Source: Climacteris rufus (Eukaryota; Chordata; Aves; Passeriformes; Climacteridae). Taken from it: DNA of 64,000 bases. The translations under genes and the position numbers were made by a program. Shown in pieces: positions 48,483-59,900 of this stretch. Where the stretch lies: assembly GCA_013398175.1 (NCBI GenBank), contig VZRZ01003178.1:316730-380729 (forward strand), given 5' to 3'. The notes beneath the pieces were generated by a model. The model did not search any database. It was not told the origin of the DNA and saw only the letters and a list, made by a program, of their open reading frames with translations. The number at the start of each line of letters is the position of its first letter. Within the stretch, counting starts at the first letter, position 1.

Positions 48483-50653
48483 TTGACAGCCATGATGCTG
48501 ACCACATCCAGCTCCTCTGGGGGGATGTGGGGCACCTCTGAAAATCTGGCTTCTCACTCTTTCCTTTTAGAGATGGGCCAGAAAAATAAACTTTCCTCTA
48601 TTCTCCCCTCCCAACTACAGCTCAGAGGGTTTGAGGTTTGTGCCAAAAGCCAAAACCTAACAGCTCTGCAGGTTCTGGTGCCTCAAATATACATTTTCCC
48701 CTTATCTTCCACACTGACCATGGACTCTGACATGGGCTAACACTGCTGGGCTTGAGCTGGCTTGGGTGGCTGTCTCAGGGAAGATGTGCTCTGCTAAGAG
48801 AGTCTATAGCTGGTGACCTGCTGCTGACACACAGTGTGTTTGTACTCAGGAGGTTTTTTTGTGCAAACATATTCTGCAGCTCGAGAAGTCTCAGGACAAG
48901 GACAGTGCTTGTTGTGCTCCCGAGCACAGCAGCAAGACACTATCATCTTCTTTGTGGAAACTCAGATAGGGTTACTTTCTCATCTGCTGCTGGAGAGACC
49001 AAAGGCCCTGCTTGGTTATGATTCAGCTGCTCAGGATGCTGAGACAGCATTGCTCTCCTCCCTAAAGCTGCCTGGCTGCTCAGTGTATAACAAGCACGTG
49101 ACTTTTCAAATCTCTAAGATACGCCTTTAGAAAACCCAGCGAGGAACCAGTGAGCACAAAGCCAGAAATCAGCTCAGTCACTACTCCTGGTCAGTCCCTG
49201 AACATGGTCTCAGAGTCACAGGAGCTTTAGGAATAAATATGAAAGTGGGCTGAGACAGTGCTATGGTTGGAGAAAACGGCCCGTGAGCCAGTCTGGAAGA
49301 GCTCACCAGTGTGAAACTAAATTTTTATTCATCTTGGTGAAAAGTGTGGAGGACTCTTCATAGGGTGGGGAATCAAGGGTCATGCAGATGTGCAGGTGTA
49401 GAGTTAGAAATTTATTGATTTCGTACAGTAATAACCTCACAAGTGAAAAGAGATTTCCAATCTCCTTACAACCTGCTAAAGGTAGAAAGATTTAAAACTC
49501 AAAATCTTTTTATTAAAAGAAAGACAACCATCCTTGCTAGTGGCAAATGAACCTCTGCTCAATTTGTGTCCGATTGGGATCTCAGAAGAGTATCCAACCT
49601 AATAAATAAGATATGTATCTCCTGAGAACAGCCTTTGTAGTTTTCTTTAATAGATCTTTGTTCCTCCTGTGCTGTAAGGTCTCCAGGGCATGGCCTGTGT
49701 TACGAAGTGCCAGATGTATTATCTGATTTTAGGGGATCATAATTATGAGGAATATGTCAGAACAACAGAAAACTTCATTTAAAAACCCAATTAAAGCTGC
49801 CGAGTGACAGCTACGTACTTGTGTGTTGCATCACCTCCTAACCCCAGCAGCTTCAATGTGGAGAAGAGAGGAATTAAGGATATCATAAACCTTAGATATG
49901 GATGTTACAAGGCCCACATGAGATGTGGATTTTTCTGACTGTGAGTTAAAATTAACACACATTTTGTGGTGGAGCAACAAACCTGAGATCTGTTTTGGAG
50001 CAGTCACCTCGGGATCCAGGGTCTGATGGTGGGTTATCCTTTCTTATGAGTAGTAGGACGTTTCACAAGACATTCTGGATAAAAAATACAAAAGCAACTG
50101 TGTGTGTGACACTGGGGTGGCACCGGCACAGGCCTTGCTGGAGCACCTTCACCAGTAGAGACCAGGAGGATGGGATGCTGATGCTATTGCTGGGGGCCCA
50201 TGGAGGACGGGCTCTGGTGTGCAGGGCGGGGAGAGCTTTCGGGTGGGTTTTTTTGGGAGGTAGGATGGGAAAAGCAGACGGAGGGAGGAGGTGAGAAGTT
50301 TCCAAAGCCTCCACCATGGCAGCAGACACCTGCTTCTTCCAAAACCGGCTGAACCTGTCTCCCTCCCGTCATCTCTCTGCGGTTTTAGGGCGTTCTAAGC
50401 CCCCGGCCGGCTGAAGGGCACGGGGCTCACGGGCTGCTCCCTCCTCCCGTGCCAGGCCAAGCTCTTCGTCTCCAAAAAGGGGTGGTTTTCTCTTCTACTT
50501 GGGGACTTGCTGGGGCAGGTGAAGGTCTGGGCCCTGCTGTCGGACAGGCTGAGCACTTCCAGCTGGGAATGAGCCCACTCATATGGCCCCACAGAGCCAG
50601 GAGTCACGGATAGGGAAGTACAGTGAGGTTTTGCTTGGTGTGTTTTTAGGAAA
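48483..50653. other. Non-coding DNA
   Basis: Between 49380 and 49800 the sequence is AT-rich and free of simple repeats, which would suit a conserved element, but I cannot test this. No exon is supported. Confidence 0.5.
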
Positions 50654-51018
50654 GGAGATTTTAGGACCTTTTTTAAAAAACATGATAATACTTTCAGAAT
50701 ATTTTTTAAAGATAATTTAACAACTTCTTTAAACAAAAGGAGAATGCAATGCTTTTTAAAAGCTTTTTTCAAGAGTTTTATTTTTATTGGAGAATTTACG
50801 ACTTTTGGGGGGGGAAAGTAGAATTTATGAGTTCTTAAAAAAACGCAAGCAGGAGAATTTAAGACTTTCTATTAAAAGGAGAATTTTAATTTATTATTTT
50901 TAGAGGGGATTTATGACTTTTTTTTAAAGAAGCATTTAAGGTTGTTGGGGAGTTTTTAAAAGAAGAATTTAAGATATAGTTAAATTTAAAGGAGAATTTC
51001 AGATTTATTTTTTTTTTT
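50654..51018. repeat. Decayed tandem array, unit about 29 bp
   Basis: A unit of the form ggagaatttaagactttt plus a T/A-rich spacer recurs at about 50654, 50711, 50739, 50789, 50818, 50852, 50878, 50904, 50930, 50962 and 50991. Spacings of the later copies are 26-34 bp. The copies are diverged and the spacers are homopolymeric. The array ends in a T run at 51007-51019 immediately before the CpG island. Confidence 0.75.
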
Positions 51019-51026
51019 TCTTTTCA

Positions 51027-52560
51027 AATAGTGAAGGCGACGCTGCGAGTTTCGGGTGCTGGGCGGGGCTCACCTGGCGGGGNNNNNNNNNNNNNNNNNN
51101 NNNNNNNNNNNNNNNNNNNNNNNNNNNNNNNNNNNNNNNNNNNNNNNNNNNNNNNNNNNNNNNNNNNNNNNNNNNNNNNNNNNNNNNNNNNNNNNNNNNN
51201 NNNNNNNNNNNNNNNNNNNNNNNNNNNNNNNNNNNNNNNNNNNNNNNNNNNNNNNNNNNNNNNNNNNNNNNNNNNNNNNNNNNNNNNNNNNNNNNNNNNN
51301 NNNNNNNNNNNNNNNNNNNNNNNNNNNNNNNNNNNNNNNNNNNNNNNNNNNNNNNNNNNNNNNNNNNNNNNNNNNNNNNNNNNNNNNNNNNNNNNNNNNN
51401 NNNNNNNNNNNNNNNNNNNNNNNNNNNGGGGGCAGCCCCACGGGGCTGCAAAGTGGGCCAGGGGCGGCGAGGAACTGGCCTGGGGCAGGGCGCCGCAGTA
51501 AGCCCGGATCCCGTAAGGAGAGCCCGGGCTGGGGGGGCTGGGAGCGGCGTTCGGCACCGGCGAGCCCCCGAGCCCCGCTGCCACCTGCCCGCTGCCGCGC
51601 CGGTCGTGTCCCGGTCGGTCGAGCACCGGGTGGTTTTGCCGCCCACCTGCCCGAGGCTCCGGGAGCCGGCACCGGCATCCCCAGCAGCTCCGGCCAGCAG
51701 CACGGTCCAGCCGGGGCCCGCTGGAAGGAGCAGCGGCATCGCGGCCCCGCTAACGCGGCAAACAGCGGCCAGAGCCCCCGCGGGGGAGCGGCCGAGGCGG
51801 CGGGGGGGTCTCAGCTGCCCCTGCCAGGAGCCTCCTCCCCTCGCGGGCAGCATCCGTGGGGCAAAGCCGCCCGTCCTTTCCCCCTTCAGAGACGTCTCCG
51901 TCTCCCCGAGGAGAGGGGTTAAATTCCTCGATAAGAGCCAGGCTCCAGCTGCATACTTCTGATGCCTTCCGTGAACTCTGCCGGCAGGTTGGCAGGTTGT
52001 TTCGTAACTCCACTTGTGGCCTGCTGCGGGGAGGGGGGAACGGGACACCAAACTCCCCTCCTGGTTTTTTTCCCTGCCCTGCAACAGCACTTTCTAATTG
52101 CAAGTTGGAATCCCAATCGCAGGTTAAAAACCCAAGCGTGGGTTCAAGGGTATTGTACAGAAGAAGGGGTCACAGCCCTGCACCTCTCACTCAAGAGTGG
52201 CTGCCTCCAGCACAACCCGTGGCACTCCCCTCGGGATGGCTGATTTCAGGAGAAATTGGGCAGAACCAGGTGGGAAAGGGTGCGAAATGGTCTAGAGAGG
52301 CGAGCCGGGAGCTGTGGCTGCTCCTCGCAGGGATGCCGGTGCTATCGGCGCCCGGCGGGCCCCGGCCCCGTGCGCTGCCGAGACTTGCCGGGCAGGCACC
52401 GGGCCCCGGCAGCGTGTGGGGGCACGACCGACAGAGCAGCGCTGTCAAACGGCGGGGCGCTGGATGCCGCCCCAGCGGGGCAGCCGTGCTGCACACACCT
52501 GTCCGCTCACCTCGAGGGGCAGCTGTGTGCCGAGTTGCACTCCTCGCGTGGCAGGAATTG
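51027..52560. promoter_or_regulatory. Large CpG island, probable promoter (interrupted by gap)
   Basis: Very CpG-rich on both sides of the gap (for example gcgccgcagtaagcccgg, gctgccgcgccggtcgtg, gggggagcggccgaggcggc). The abrupt change from the AT-rich array at 51.02 kb is striking. On the minus strand a consensus donor, ccag/gtgagc, lies at 51070-51075 next to the gap, so a leftward first exon may lie inside the missing bases. A rightward transcript is also possible. A 329-codon open plus-strand frame (51856-52845) is explained by GC richness and resembles no known protein. Confidence 0.7.
51083..51427. other. Assembly gap (345 N)
   Basis: A run of N in the core of the CpG island. The GC-rich flanks suggest a sequence that sequencing failed to read. 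Confidence 1.
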
Positions 52561-55500
52561 CAGCTCTTCCTAGGGAGAAGAGAGCAAATGCGTGTGCACA
52601 CGCTGTGTCTGCAGTGGGTAGGAGTAGGAAGCGTTTCCGAACGCTGCTTGTTTTCCTTATCAGGCAGTGCCGGTGGTGTCTTCTCAGGAAGGGGCTGTAG
52701 GGAAGGGGGGATGTTCCTACCTTCTGCTGGTGCCGTTGGAATGCCAGGAATCCTCCCACATCCCGGTTATCTGCTGGGAGAGCCTGAGCACGGAGCCTGG
52801 CCTCCCTCTCGGCATAGCTCCACTGGCTTCCCCATGCCCTCTTGAAAGAAATGGCATGGAAATCTGGAAGCTCCCACAAGTGCATACATCTTCCTAAAGC
52901 CTTTCTTCCACCGTGTCATAGAAAGTTGTGAGGCCAGGGAGCACTGCTTGCAGCACTCACAGCATTGAGCACTGGGTTCCAGGGGTCCTGCAGTCTGAAA
53001 TTTCCTAGCAAGGCGATGCCAGTTGCTCTGAAATAAAAAAAATCTTTGCAAATGACTGTGAGGGAGACATGGGAATTAGCTCTACCTAGATCTTGAAGAA
53101 GGGGACTCGAGCAACAATCTGACCCTGAGATAATAAAACACCTTAAAAACGAAGTTTAATTTTTTTTTCTTTACACTTAGAAAAACCAAGTTATGGCTAT
53201 GCTTAGGTGTTTGGTAGCTTTGGCTACCTGCAGGTCACAGTGAGCATGCTGAGGAGCTTGCCAGGCTTGACCAAACCTTTGGTGGCGGGTGGCCGAAGCA
53301 GTGCAGCAACAGCCGGTCTGAATCATCGCAGCTTCCCTGCTCTTTGAAATATGACTTGACCAAAAAAGGTAGCATGGTGTAATTGCTGAAGATACAGGGA
53401 TTTCCTGCACCTGGAGTTTCTGTGCTGAAGAACTTTGGGTGTTTAGTGGGGTTGGTGGGAGCGGTGTGCTCTGGCAATGTGTGCGTTGTCCACCTCCGCG
53501 GTGGAGATGTGTCCTGTGGTTGCCTTCACCATCACCGTGTGCTGCAGGGAAATATTGCCTGGGTGCATTTGCTGTGGTTTACATTGGTTCATCTCATGCA
53601 TGTTTTTCAGTGTCCTGTCCTGTCTTGTTTGTGTCTTCTGCTAGAGGAAAAAACCTCTAGTTTGGCTTGGAATTGACCCGATGTTCTGTTGTTTCTCCAT
53701 GTGCTGAGGGGGAATGCTTTGGGACCAAATCCAGACAAAGGGTTAATCCTCCCTGGCTGGGAGGCCATGATGTGTGTGCCAAGGCTTCAGAGCAGTGTCT
53801 TCTGTAGTCATGTGAGGTTGGGTGCCTTGGTGAGGGAGGTAGAAATCAGGTGCTTCTTGACAATGAGTTGCTCTGTGCCCAAGTTTAAATAAAGGCACGA
53901 GGGACGCTTTAAGTGGCAGCTCTGTGTGTATGCATTGTTTTCAAGAACAACTTTTTAAAGGATGTTCTCCCATCTGTCCCAACTTGTCTTTGCCCCTGTA
54001 AACCTGTGTATTCAAATAAAGGCATAAGAGTGTCTCCACTGAAGGTTTTTAACAGAATTGTGGTGTTGTAAAGGATTGCTAGCATTTTTATGTCCTTCCA
54101 TTTTTCAGATGCCAAGTGCATGAGCTTCTGAAAGTGGCTGATTATCTGCTTTTTGTGGACTGGAGTCAGCACTTTCTTGAGGGTTGGGGTGCTTCCAGCT
54201 GCCCCAGGCTAGTCACCTAGAATAACTTGTTGCTTAAAAAATGAAAAGAAAAAAAAAAAGGAAAAACCTTCAACACTTCTTAACCAAACACATGGATGGA
54301 TCAGCCCTAAGCTGGAAACGTTGGGCCAGTTGAGCACTGCCTGAATTTGAGAAGGTTTCTTCTGCTGCTTCCTAACCCTGCTGCAGCACAGAACTGCTGG
54401 AGCTCTTCATCTTGGGAGCCACATGCTTAACCCTTCCCGTGGCCTCCCAGGTGCTTCCTGCTTAACTGGGAGGACTGATGATGGGATGTCACAGTGCTCT
54501 CGGCACCTTTTGGGGTCCAGAGTTCTCCATGGATGTCCTCCATGGTGTTAGACCTAGCACTAAGCCCTTGAGCACAGCAGGGACTTTGGAGGCACCTAGA
54601 GCATCTTGTAGGAGAGTAGCTGGGTTGGCAGAGAAACCCAGTGAGTGGCAGTCTCCCCTTTGCTCCCTGCTTTTGCTGCCAGTCCCAGGAAACCATTGGC
54701 ACCCAGATGGTGTTGTGAAGATGTCTGACAGGGAGAGCACTTGTAGGGTTCCTGTTGTTTAATGATTTGTGCAGCAAACATTGCTTTCCCCAGGAAATGT
54801 GAGTGTGCAGCAGAGAGCTGGTTTCTGCCTCTGGATGCTTGCCTAAGGCAGCTGGTGGTGTGCAGCAGGTTGGATGAACACCTTAGGCATCTCTAGATAA
54901 AAGATGGGTTGTGTTGGTTTTTTGGAGGCTTTGTAGTTGCTGTTTTCACTTGCCAATTTCTATTTTCTTTTCCAAGTTCTGGCAATGTTTGGAGGTGTCA
55001 GCACTCCTTTCTGCAAAGAGCCAAACATACTTGTGGTGGGAATGCTGGCTGGACCTCTTTGTATGTTATGATTGGTGCTGGCTGGCTCCTGCTACACAAA
55101 CACACACTTCTCTTGGGGACAGTTTAATTGTCAAAAAGCAACTTGCGGTCTCCCTGGGCTCCTGACTGGTGAGCCCAGGTCTTTGCTTAATGGTTTGTGC
55201 CTGAAGAAAGTTAGGTGTTTCCCAGGCTTTCTCTGAGGTCATCTCTCCTTCCACTTCTCCCTGCCCTGATTCCTCTGGGATGGGGCTTTCTCAGTGTCAA
55301 GTCCTTGGGGTCCCATCCCAAAGGAGTATCTGTGCGGGGCTTTCCTGGGGCTTTCCCAGCCTGGGCACAAGGTTGTACCCCATCATTCCTGGTCCAAGGT
55401 ATTCCCACTTACACATCATCAGTGGGGGAAAAAAGCTGTGACTGCATAGGCATTTGTACATAAAGGATTCCTGTACTTGTTTGAAGGGGTTTGTTGAGGT

Positions 55501-56831
55501 TTTTTGCTTTTTTTTGCCTTTTTTTTTTCTAAGATCTTTTCCCTTTCTCCTTCTAGTCTTTCAGAAAATCTTACAAACTCAACATCATATGTTGCAAAAG
55601 GATACTTGCTCTCCCACTCTGGAAGGGTAACATCCTTGGGACCCAGGAGTGGATGTGCTGGAAACATTGCTTTGAATCTTTGAGATGCTGCATGCTGAGT
55701 TGCCCCTCAAAACTACTTCTCCTCCAGAACTTTTTGGACTGCCTTAATGCAGATTGAGGATTGTGTAGGCTGCAACATTGGATTTGGTCTTGTCCTCTTT
55801 GAATTCATTTGGCTTTTTAATGACCTGCTGGAAGTATAAAGAAATTGGGATAGGAAATTCAAAAGTACATATTTCCCCAGAGCAACCCCATGTGAGCATA
55901 AAGTGCATGAGGATTAAGCTCCTAAATGCTTCAGAAAAAACAATATATTTTTATTGAGTCTCCCACTCTGTGCAGGCAGGAGAGCCAGCACAGTCCCTGG
56001 CACCTGTTCCCATCCCATTTTGGTCCTTCAGGTATCACTGGGTACTACATATGGAGCAGGAGATGGAGCCCTTTGCTGGCATTAAAACCCCTTCAGCCAA
56101 AGGTCCGGCAAGGCAGTTTTTGGGGATTAGAAACATGGTCGTGCAGCTATAATTTCCATCATTTGTTGTAGGACTGTGATTTGTACCCCTGGATGGATGT
56201 CCCAGACAGAATTGCCTCTCCAGAGATATGCCGTGATTTTACTGCTTTAAAGAGCTTATTATCTCTGGGTGGGTTCAGGTGGGGATTGATAGCACCTCCA
56301 CCTAATTAATCATGTGCCAGGTAGTATGAAAGCAGAGACCTCTAAAATACCCAAGGGTCTTATCAAAGGTTTCAGCCAGGATTCATTCTGAGCCTCTTGT
56401 TTATTTGTCTTTGTGTCTGTGCATGTGAGAGAAAGGAGCCTATTCAGCTTTCTGCAAATGGTCATTAAAATCCTTTTTAATCCTACAAAGTTATAAATAA
56501 ATATCCATGACAGCATGGACCTGCATATTCATCAGCGCATCCTCTCGTCTGGAGACCCAGCAGTGTGTCCTTGACGTGTGCCTGCTTTCTGAAGCAGGCT
56601 AGGAAACTGCAAGTTCTCTGGAAATGGAGAATAAAATCTGGAAGGTTTATCCCTGGTTGTGCATTTGCTAATTTGCTAATTACCCTCTCCTGTAGGAGGA
56701 GAATTGGAGTGGAAAGAGGATTGCTGGTGGCTGATGCCAGCCCTTCTCTCTGAAGGAGACTGGAAGGCAGGCTGGAGGGACAATATTTGTAGGTCATTTG
56801 ACTTTTTTTATGTCCCTTGTCCTACTTGCAG
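52561..56831. other. Non-coding DNA
   Basis: Two AATAAA signals in similar contexts, taaataaaggcacgag at 53886 and caaataaaggcataag at 54013, lie 127 bp apart. No upstream coding exon was found for them. A/T runs occur at 54240-54265 and 55500-55532. Confidence 0.5.
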
Positions 56832-56904
56832 GAGAGCTGCAGAGCCTGAATTTACCTGTAATCCTATGGAGATGAAATTCTTGATTAATTTGACAGGAGA
56901 CAGG
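56832..56904 (+). other. Putative 73 nt exon
   Basis: It is bounded by a strong acceptor (T/C-rich tract then cttgcag ending at 56831) and a strong donor (gacagg/gtgagt at 56905). One frame is open through it and contains MEMKFLINLTGDR. I do not recognise the sequence. It could be a 5' UTR exon, an exon carrying a start codon, or chance. Confidence 0.25.
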
Positions 56905-59900
56905 GTGAGTGCCTGTCTCCACTTGCATTGTAGGTGGCCAAGGTGCCTCTAGTCCTCTGGGCTGGACTGGGTGAGCATCTCAAGGAAGCTGCGCTTTGAG
57001 GGTCGTTTCTGGAGGCATTGAGAGAGAGAGCTCATCAGTTGGGTTTTCCCCAGGTCAGTCTTGCCCTTGAAGGTAGGGGGGAGTGAAAATTCCCTAGCTC
57101 TTTTTTGGCTGGAGAGGTGAAAGCAGGTACTCTGGAGTACTTCCAAGGCCTGAATAGGCTCTTGCATCTCTAGATTTGCAGTATTCCTCCCATGTTCCAT
57201 GTGGTGAGAAATGTAAGTTGTGTTCTCGCTTGGGGAATGGGCTGTGTGTAATAACAGGGACATGTTCACAAATTGCACTGTGCTTTCACTGATGACTGAC
57301 TGCTGTGGGAGGTGAACACAGTGGAGATGCTGGACCTGCTGGCATATTTGTGCCATGGTTGTGTTTCTGTGTGGATGGTCTGGCAAATACCCCTCAGAGC
57401 CTGCCTTTTAAGAGCTGGATTGTGAGTCAGCCCCTAAAGATGATGAACCTAGTCTAGATGAGCCTAGAGCCCCAAGATACGTAGACCTAGCCTTGCCCCT
57501 GTACTGGGAGCAAGGCTAGATCCATCCTGGGTGTGGCATCAGGGCACACTTAGTCGCACAAGAAAAGCAGAGCATGGCAATGCAAAATCCTTTTCTCTTT
57601 CCCTTCTAATCTACACACTGTTGCTAGTTTTGCTTCTCCCCCTTGAGAAGAAACTATGGATCTACTTCCAGCTGCTTTCATGAAGCCACTCTTTGCCTGT
57701 GGGTCTGAGGGTGACAGTAATGGTTACAGGAATAGCAGGTGCTGCTAATGGCTCCTTTGCAAACCTTCATATTTAGGGCAGACATCCCTAGGCAGCCCTG
57801 CCAGCTCTTCTCCCCCCACGGACAGTAACCATTAGTGCTGCAAGGGAGAAACACAATGCACGAAGGTGAGAAAGATGATCCTTCCGCTTCCAGGCTGAAA
57901 CGCTGTAATGTGAGTGTGCACAGTAGGTGGAGGGGTGTTTTTGCTGCTTTTAATTTATAATGAGCTTTTGGTTGGTGGCTCATCTGCGGGGTGGACTGGC
58001 TAGTAATCATCCCTAAAAATGTCACTACTGCCTGTGATTCTTGATGTTTCATATGAGTCTCAATGCTGACCTGCCGTGGCCACAGATTTTAACCTTAACT
58101 TGTTTAAGCGGGGAAAAAAGGTTTCCCAGCTTCTTCACAGTGCTGTTTCTGAAGTTTCCATGTGGGTCTGATGCTTTAGCAGATGCAAGAGCTTGGTGAG
58201 ATGCAAAGAAATGGTGAGAGAAATCCCCACAGGTGGGGGTGGGATGGAGTGAGTGTCTTTGACATCAGTCAATGGTGTGAGCCTCCCTCCCCTAAATCCC
58301 TGCCAAAGGCCATCACCTCGAGGACCGTCCCCATCCTGTGTCACAGCCCTGGGCAGGATTTGTCCCTGACTCTTCTTGCATTGCTCAACATTGGCCAGCC
58401 TCTCCAGGCATGTTAGCTTGGGTCTGTAATTTTTGGGAGGAAGTGGAGCAGAAAATCTCCAAGCCTCTATTTTTCTCTTAATGGGGGGTTGCTGGTGTGG
58501 TGCTTATGGCTCTCCAGAGATATGTCTCTTTGGGCAGTTCCTGCAAGATCCTCATGTGTGGGACGCATCCCCCTTGGGCTGCCAGGGGATTTTGGTGGTG
58601 GTCTGTGACTTCTGGCTCAAGTCATGCTTTAGCTCTTGAGCATGCAAATGCCACAGGACATAATTTTCCTTTGATCTCCTCAGGTGCAAAGAGTCCCTAA
58701 AACATGGATGTAACTTTTGCTGATGTCAAGTGTGCATTATGCACCATAGGACACCCCCAGCAGCAGCCGCTTGCTGTGGAAGGGCAGTGGAGCCTGGGGG
58801 GTGTTTGGGCTTGGGTCCATCCACACATCTCTGGTAAAAGTGCACCTTTGGGTTAAATTACTGATTTTGGTAATTTGCTGATTTTTAGGGCTTGCTGTCA
58901 GGCAGGCCGTGTCAGAGTAGGGAGCTGGATGGGGGATGATGGGTGAACTGAGGTTATGGGGCTATTATGGCCACCCCTAAATAAGCAGTTGGGTGTGAAT
59001 TAGATCCCCTTGCCTGCTGCTTCCTTGCTCCTGGGTGCTTGTGGCTGCCTTGCGTAAGAGCTGGTGGCTTCCTTAGGCCTGGGGGGTGAGTAACGCTTGC
59101 ACACCCTCCCTGTGACAGCAGAAGGCTGAAGAGCTGCGTCTCTGGGCTGTGACCACTCTGGTAGGACTCGTTTGTCACCTCTTGAGCTTGTTTAACCCCT
59201 ATCACCTATTTGTGTTGGGATGAAGCAAGCCATTTGCTGCTCTGGTTTGGAGCCCTGTGTCCCACCAGCACCCCGATGGCCCCATGCTGAAGGGCAGGAC
59301 ACTGACCTCTTTGGTAGGTGGCCCTCTTGGCTGCTTTGCACCAGGCCAGGGGATGTGTTCCTTCAGGATGCCAGGGCCAGCATCCTCAGGACAAGCTGGC
59401 ATGGTGGAAAGCTCCTGCACCAAGTGGCTGCGGGCAGGTGCTTTCCCTCATGCTCCCACCTGAGGTAGCAGTGACCATCGGTGGTCACCAGACTCTGCTG
59501 CATGGACAGCTCATTCAGAGAGGTGGATGGGCATCTCTGCTCAGCCTGGGAAGTGCCACGGCATCAAACCTTGTGATGGCTGATCTGTGCCCAGTGTTGG
59601 ACCTGCCAGCACTGTCTACCCTGACTGTGGCAGCACCTTCTGTCCTAGGATGGACATGACATGGAAAGCCCAGCAGAGCTGCTCGGTCCCTGCAGCAGCT
59701 CAACCAAGGACAGGTGATGCCACTCTGAAAAGGGGACCCAAGGCAGGAGAACACTGTTGTTGGTCTGAGGGAAAACCTGGACCATTCCCTCCACCCTGCT
59801 GTAGGATGAGTGTCGTCAGGAGGCTTTGGTTCTTTATGCATCTTCTCTGTGTTTGGTCACCTGAGTGATGGGTAGGCTTCTGCCCCACCCGAGGTTTCGG

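Noticed and set aside
51005..52090. Minus-strand 361-codon open frame
   Set aside because: It passes through 345 unread bases; the openness across N is not evidence, and the flanks resemble no protein.
51856..52845. Plus-strand open frame of 329 codons
   Set aside because: It lies in and just beyond a CpG island, where stops are rare. It has no recognisable domain, and its composition (Gly, Arg, Pro, Ser) follows GC content.
56949..57386. Minus-strand open frame of 145 codons that looks fairly protein-like
   Set aside because: There is no promoter, splice or polyadenylation context and no recognisable family. The length is not exceptional for 64 kb of both strands.
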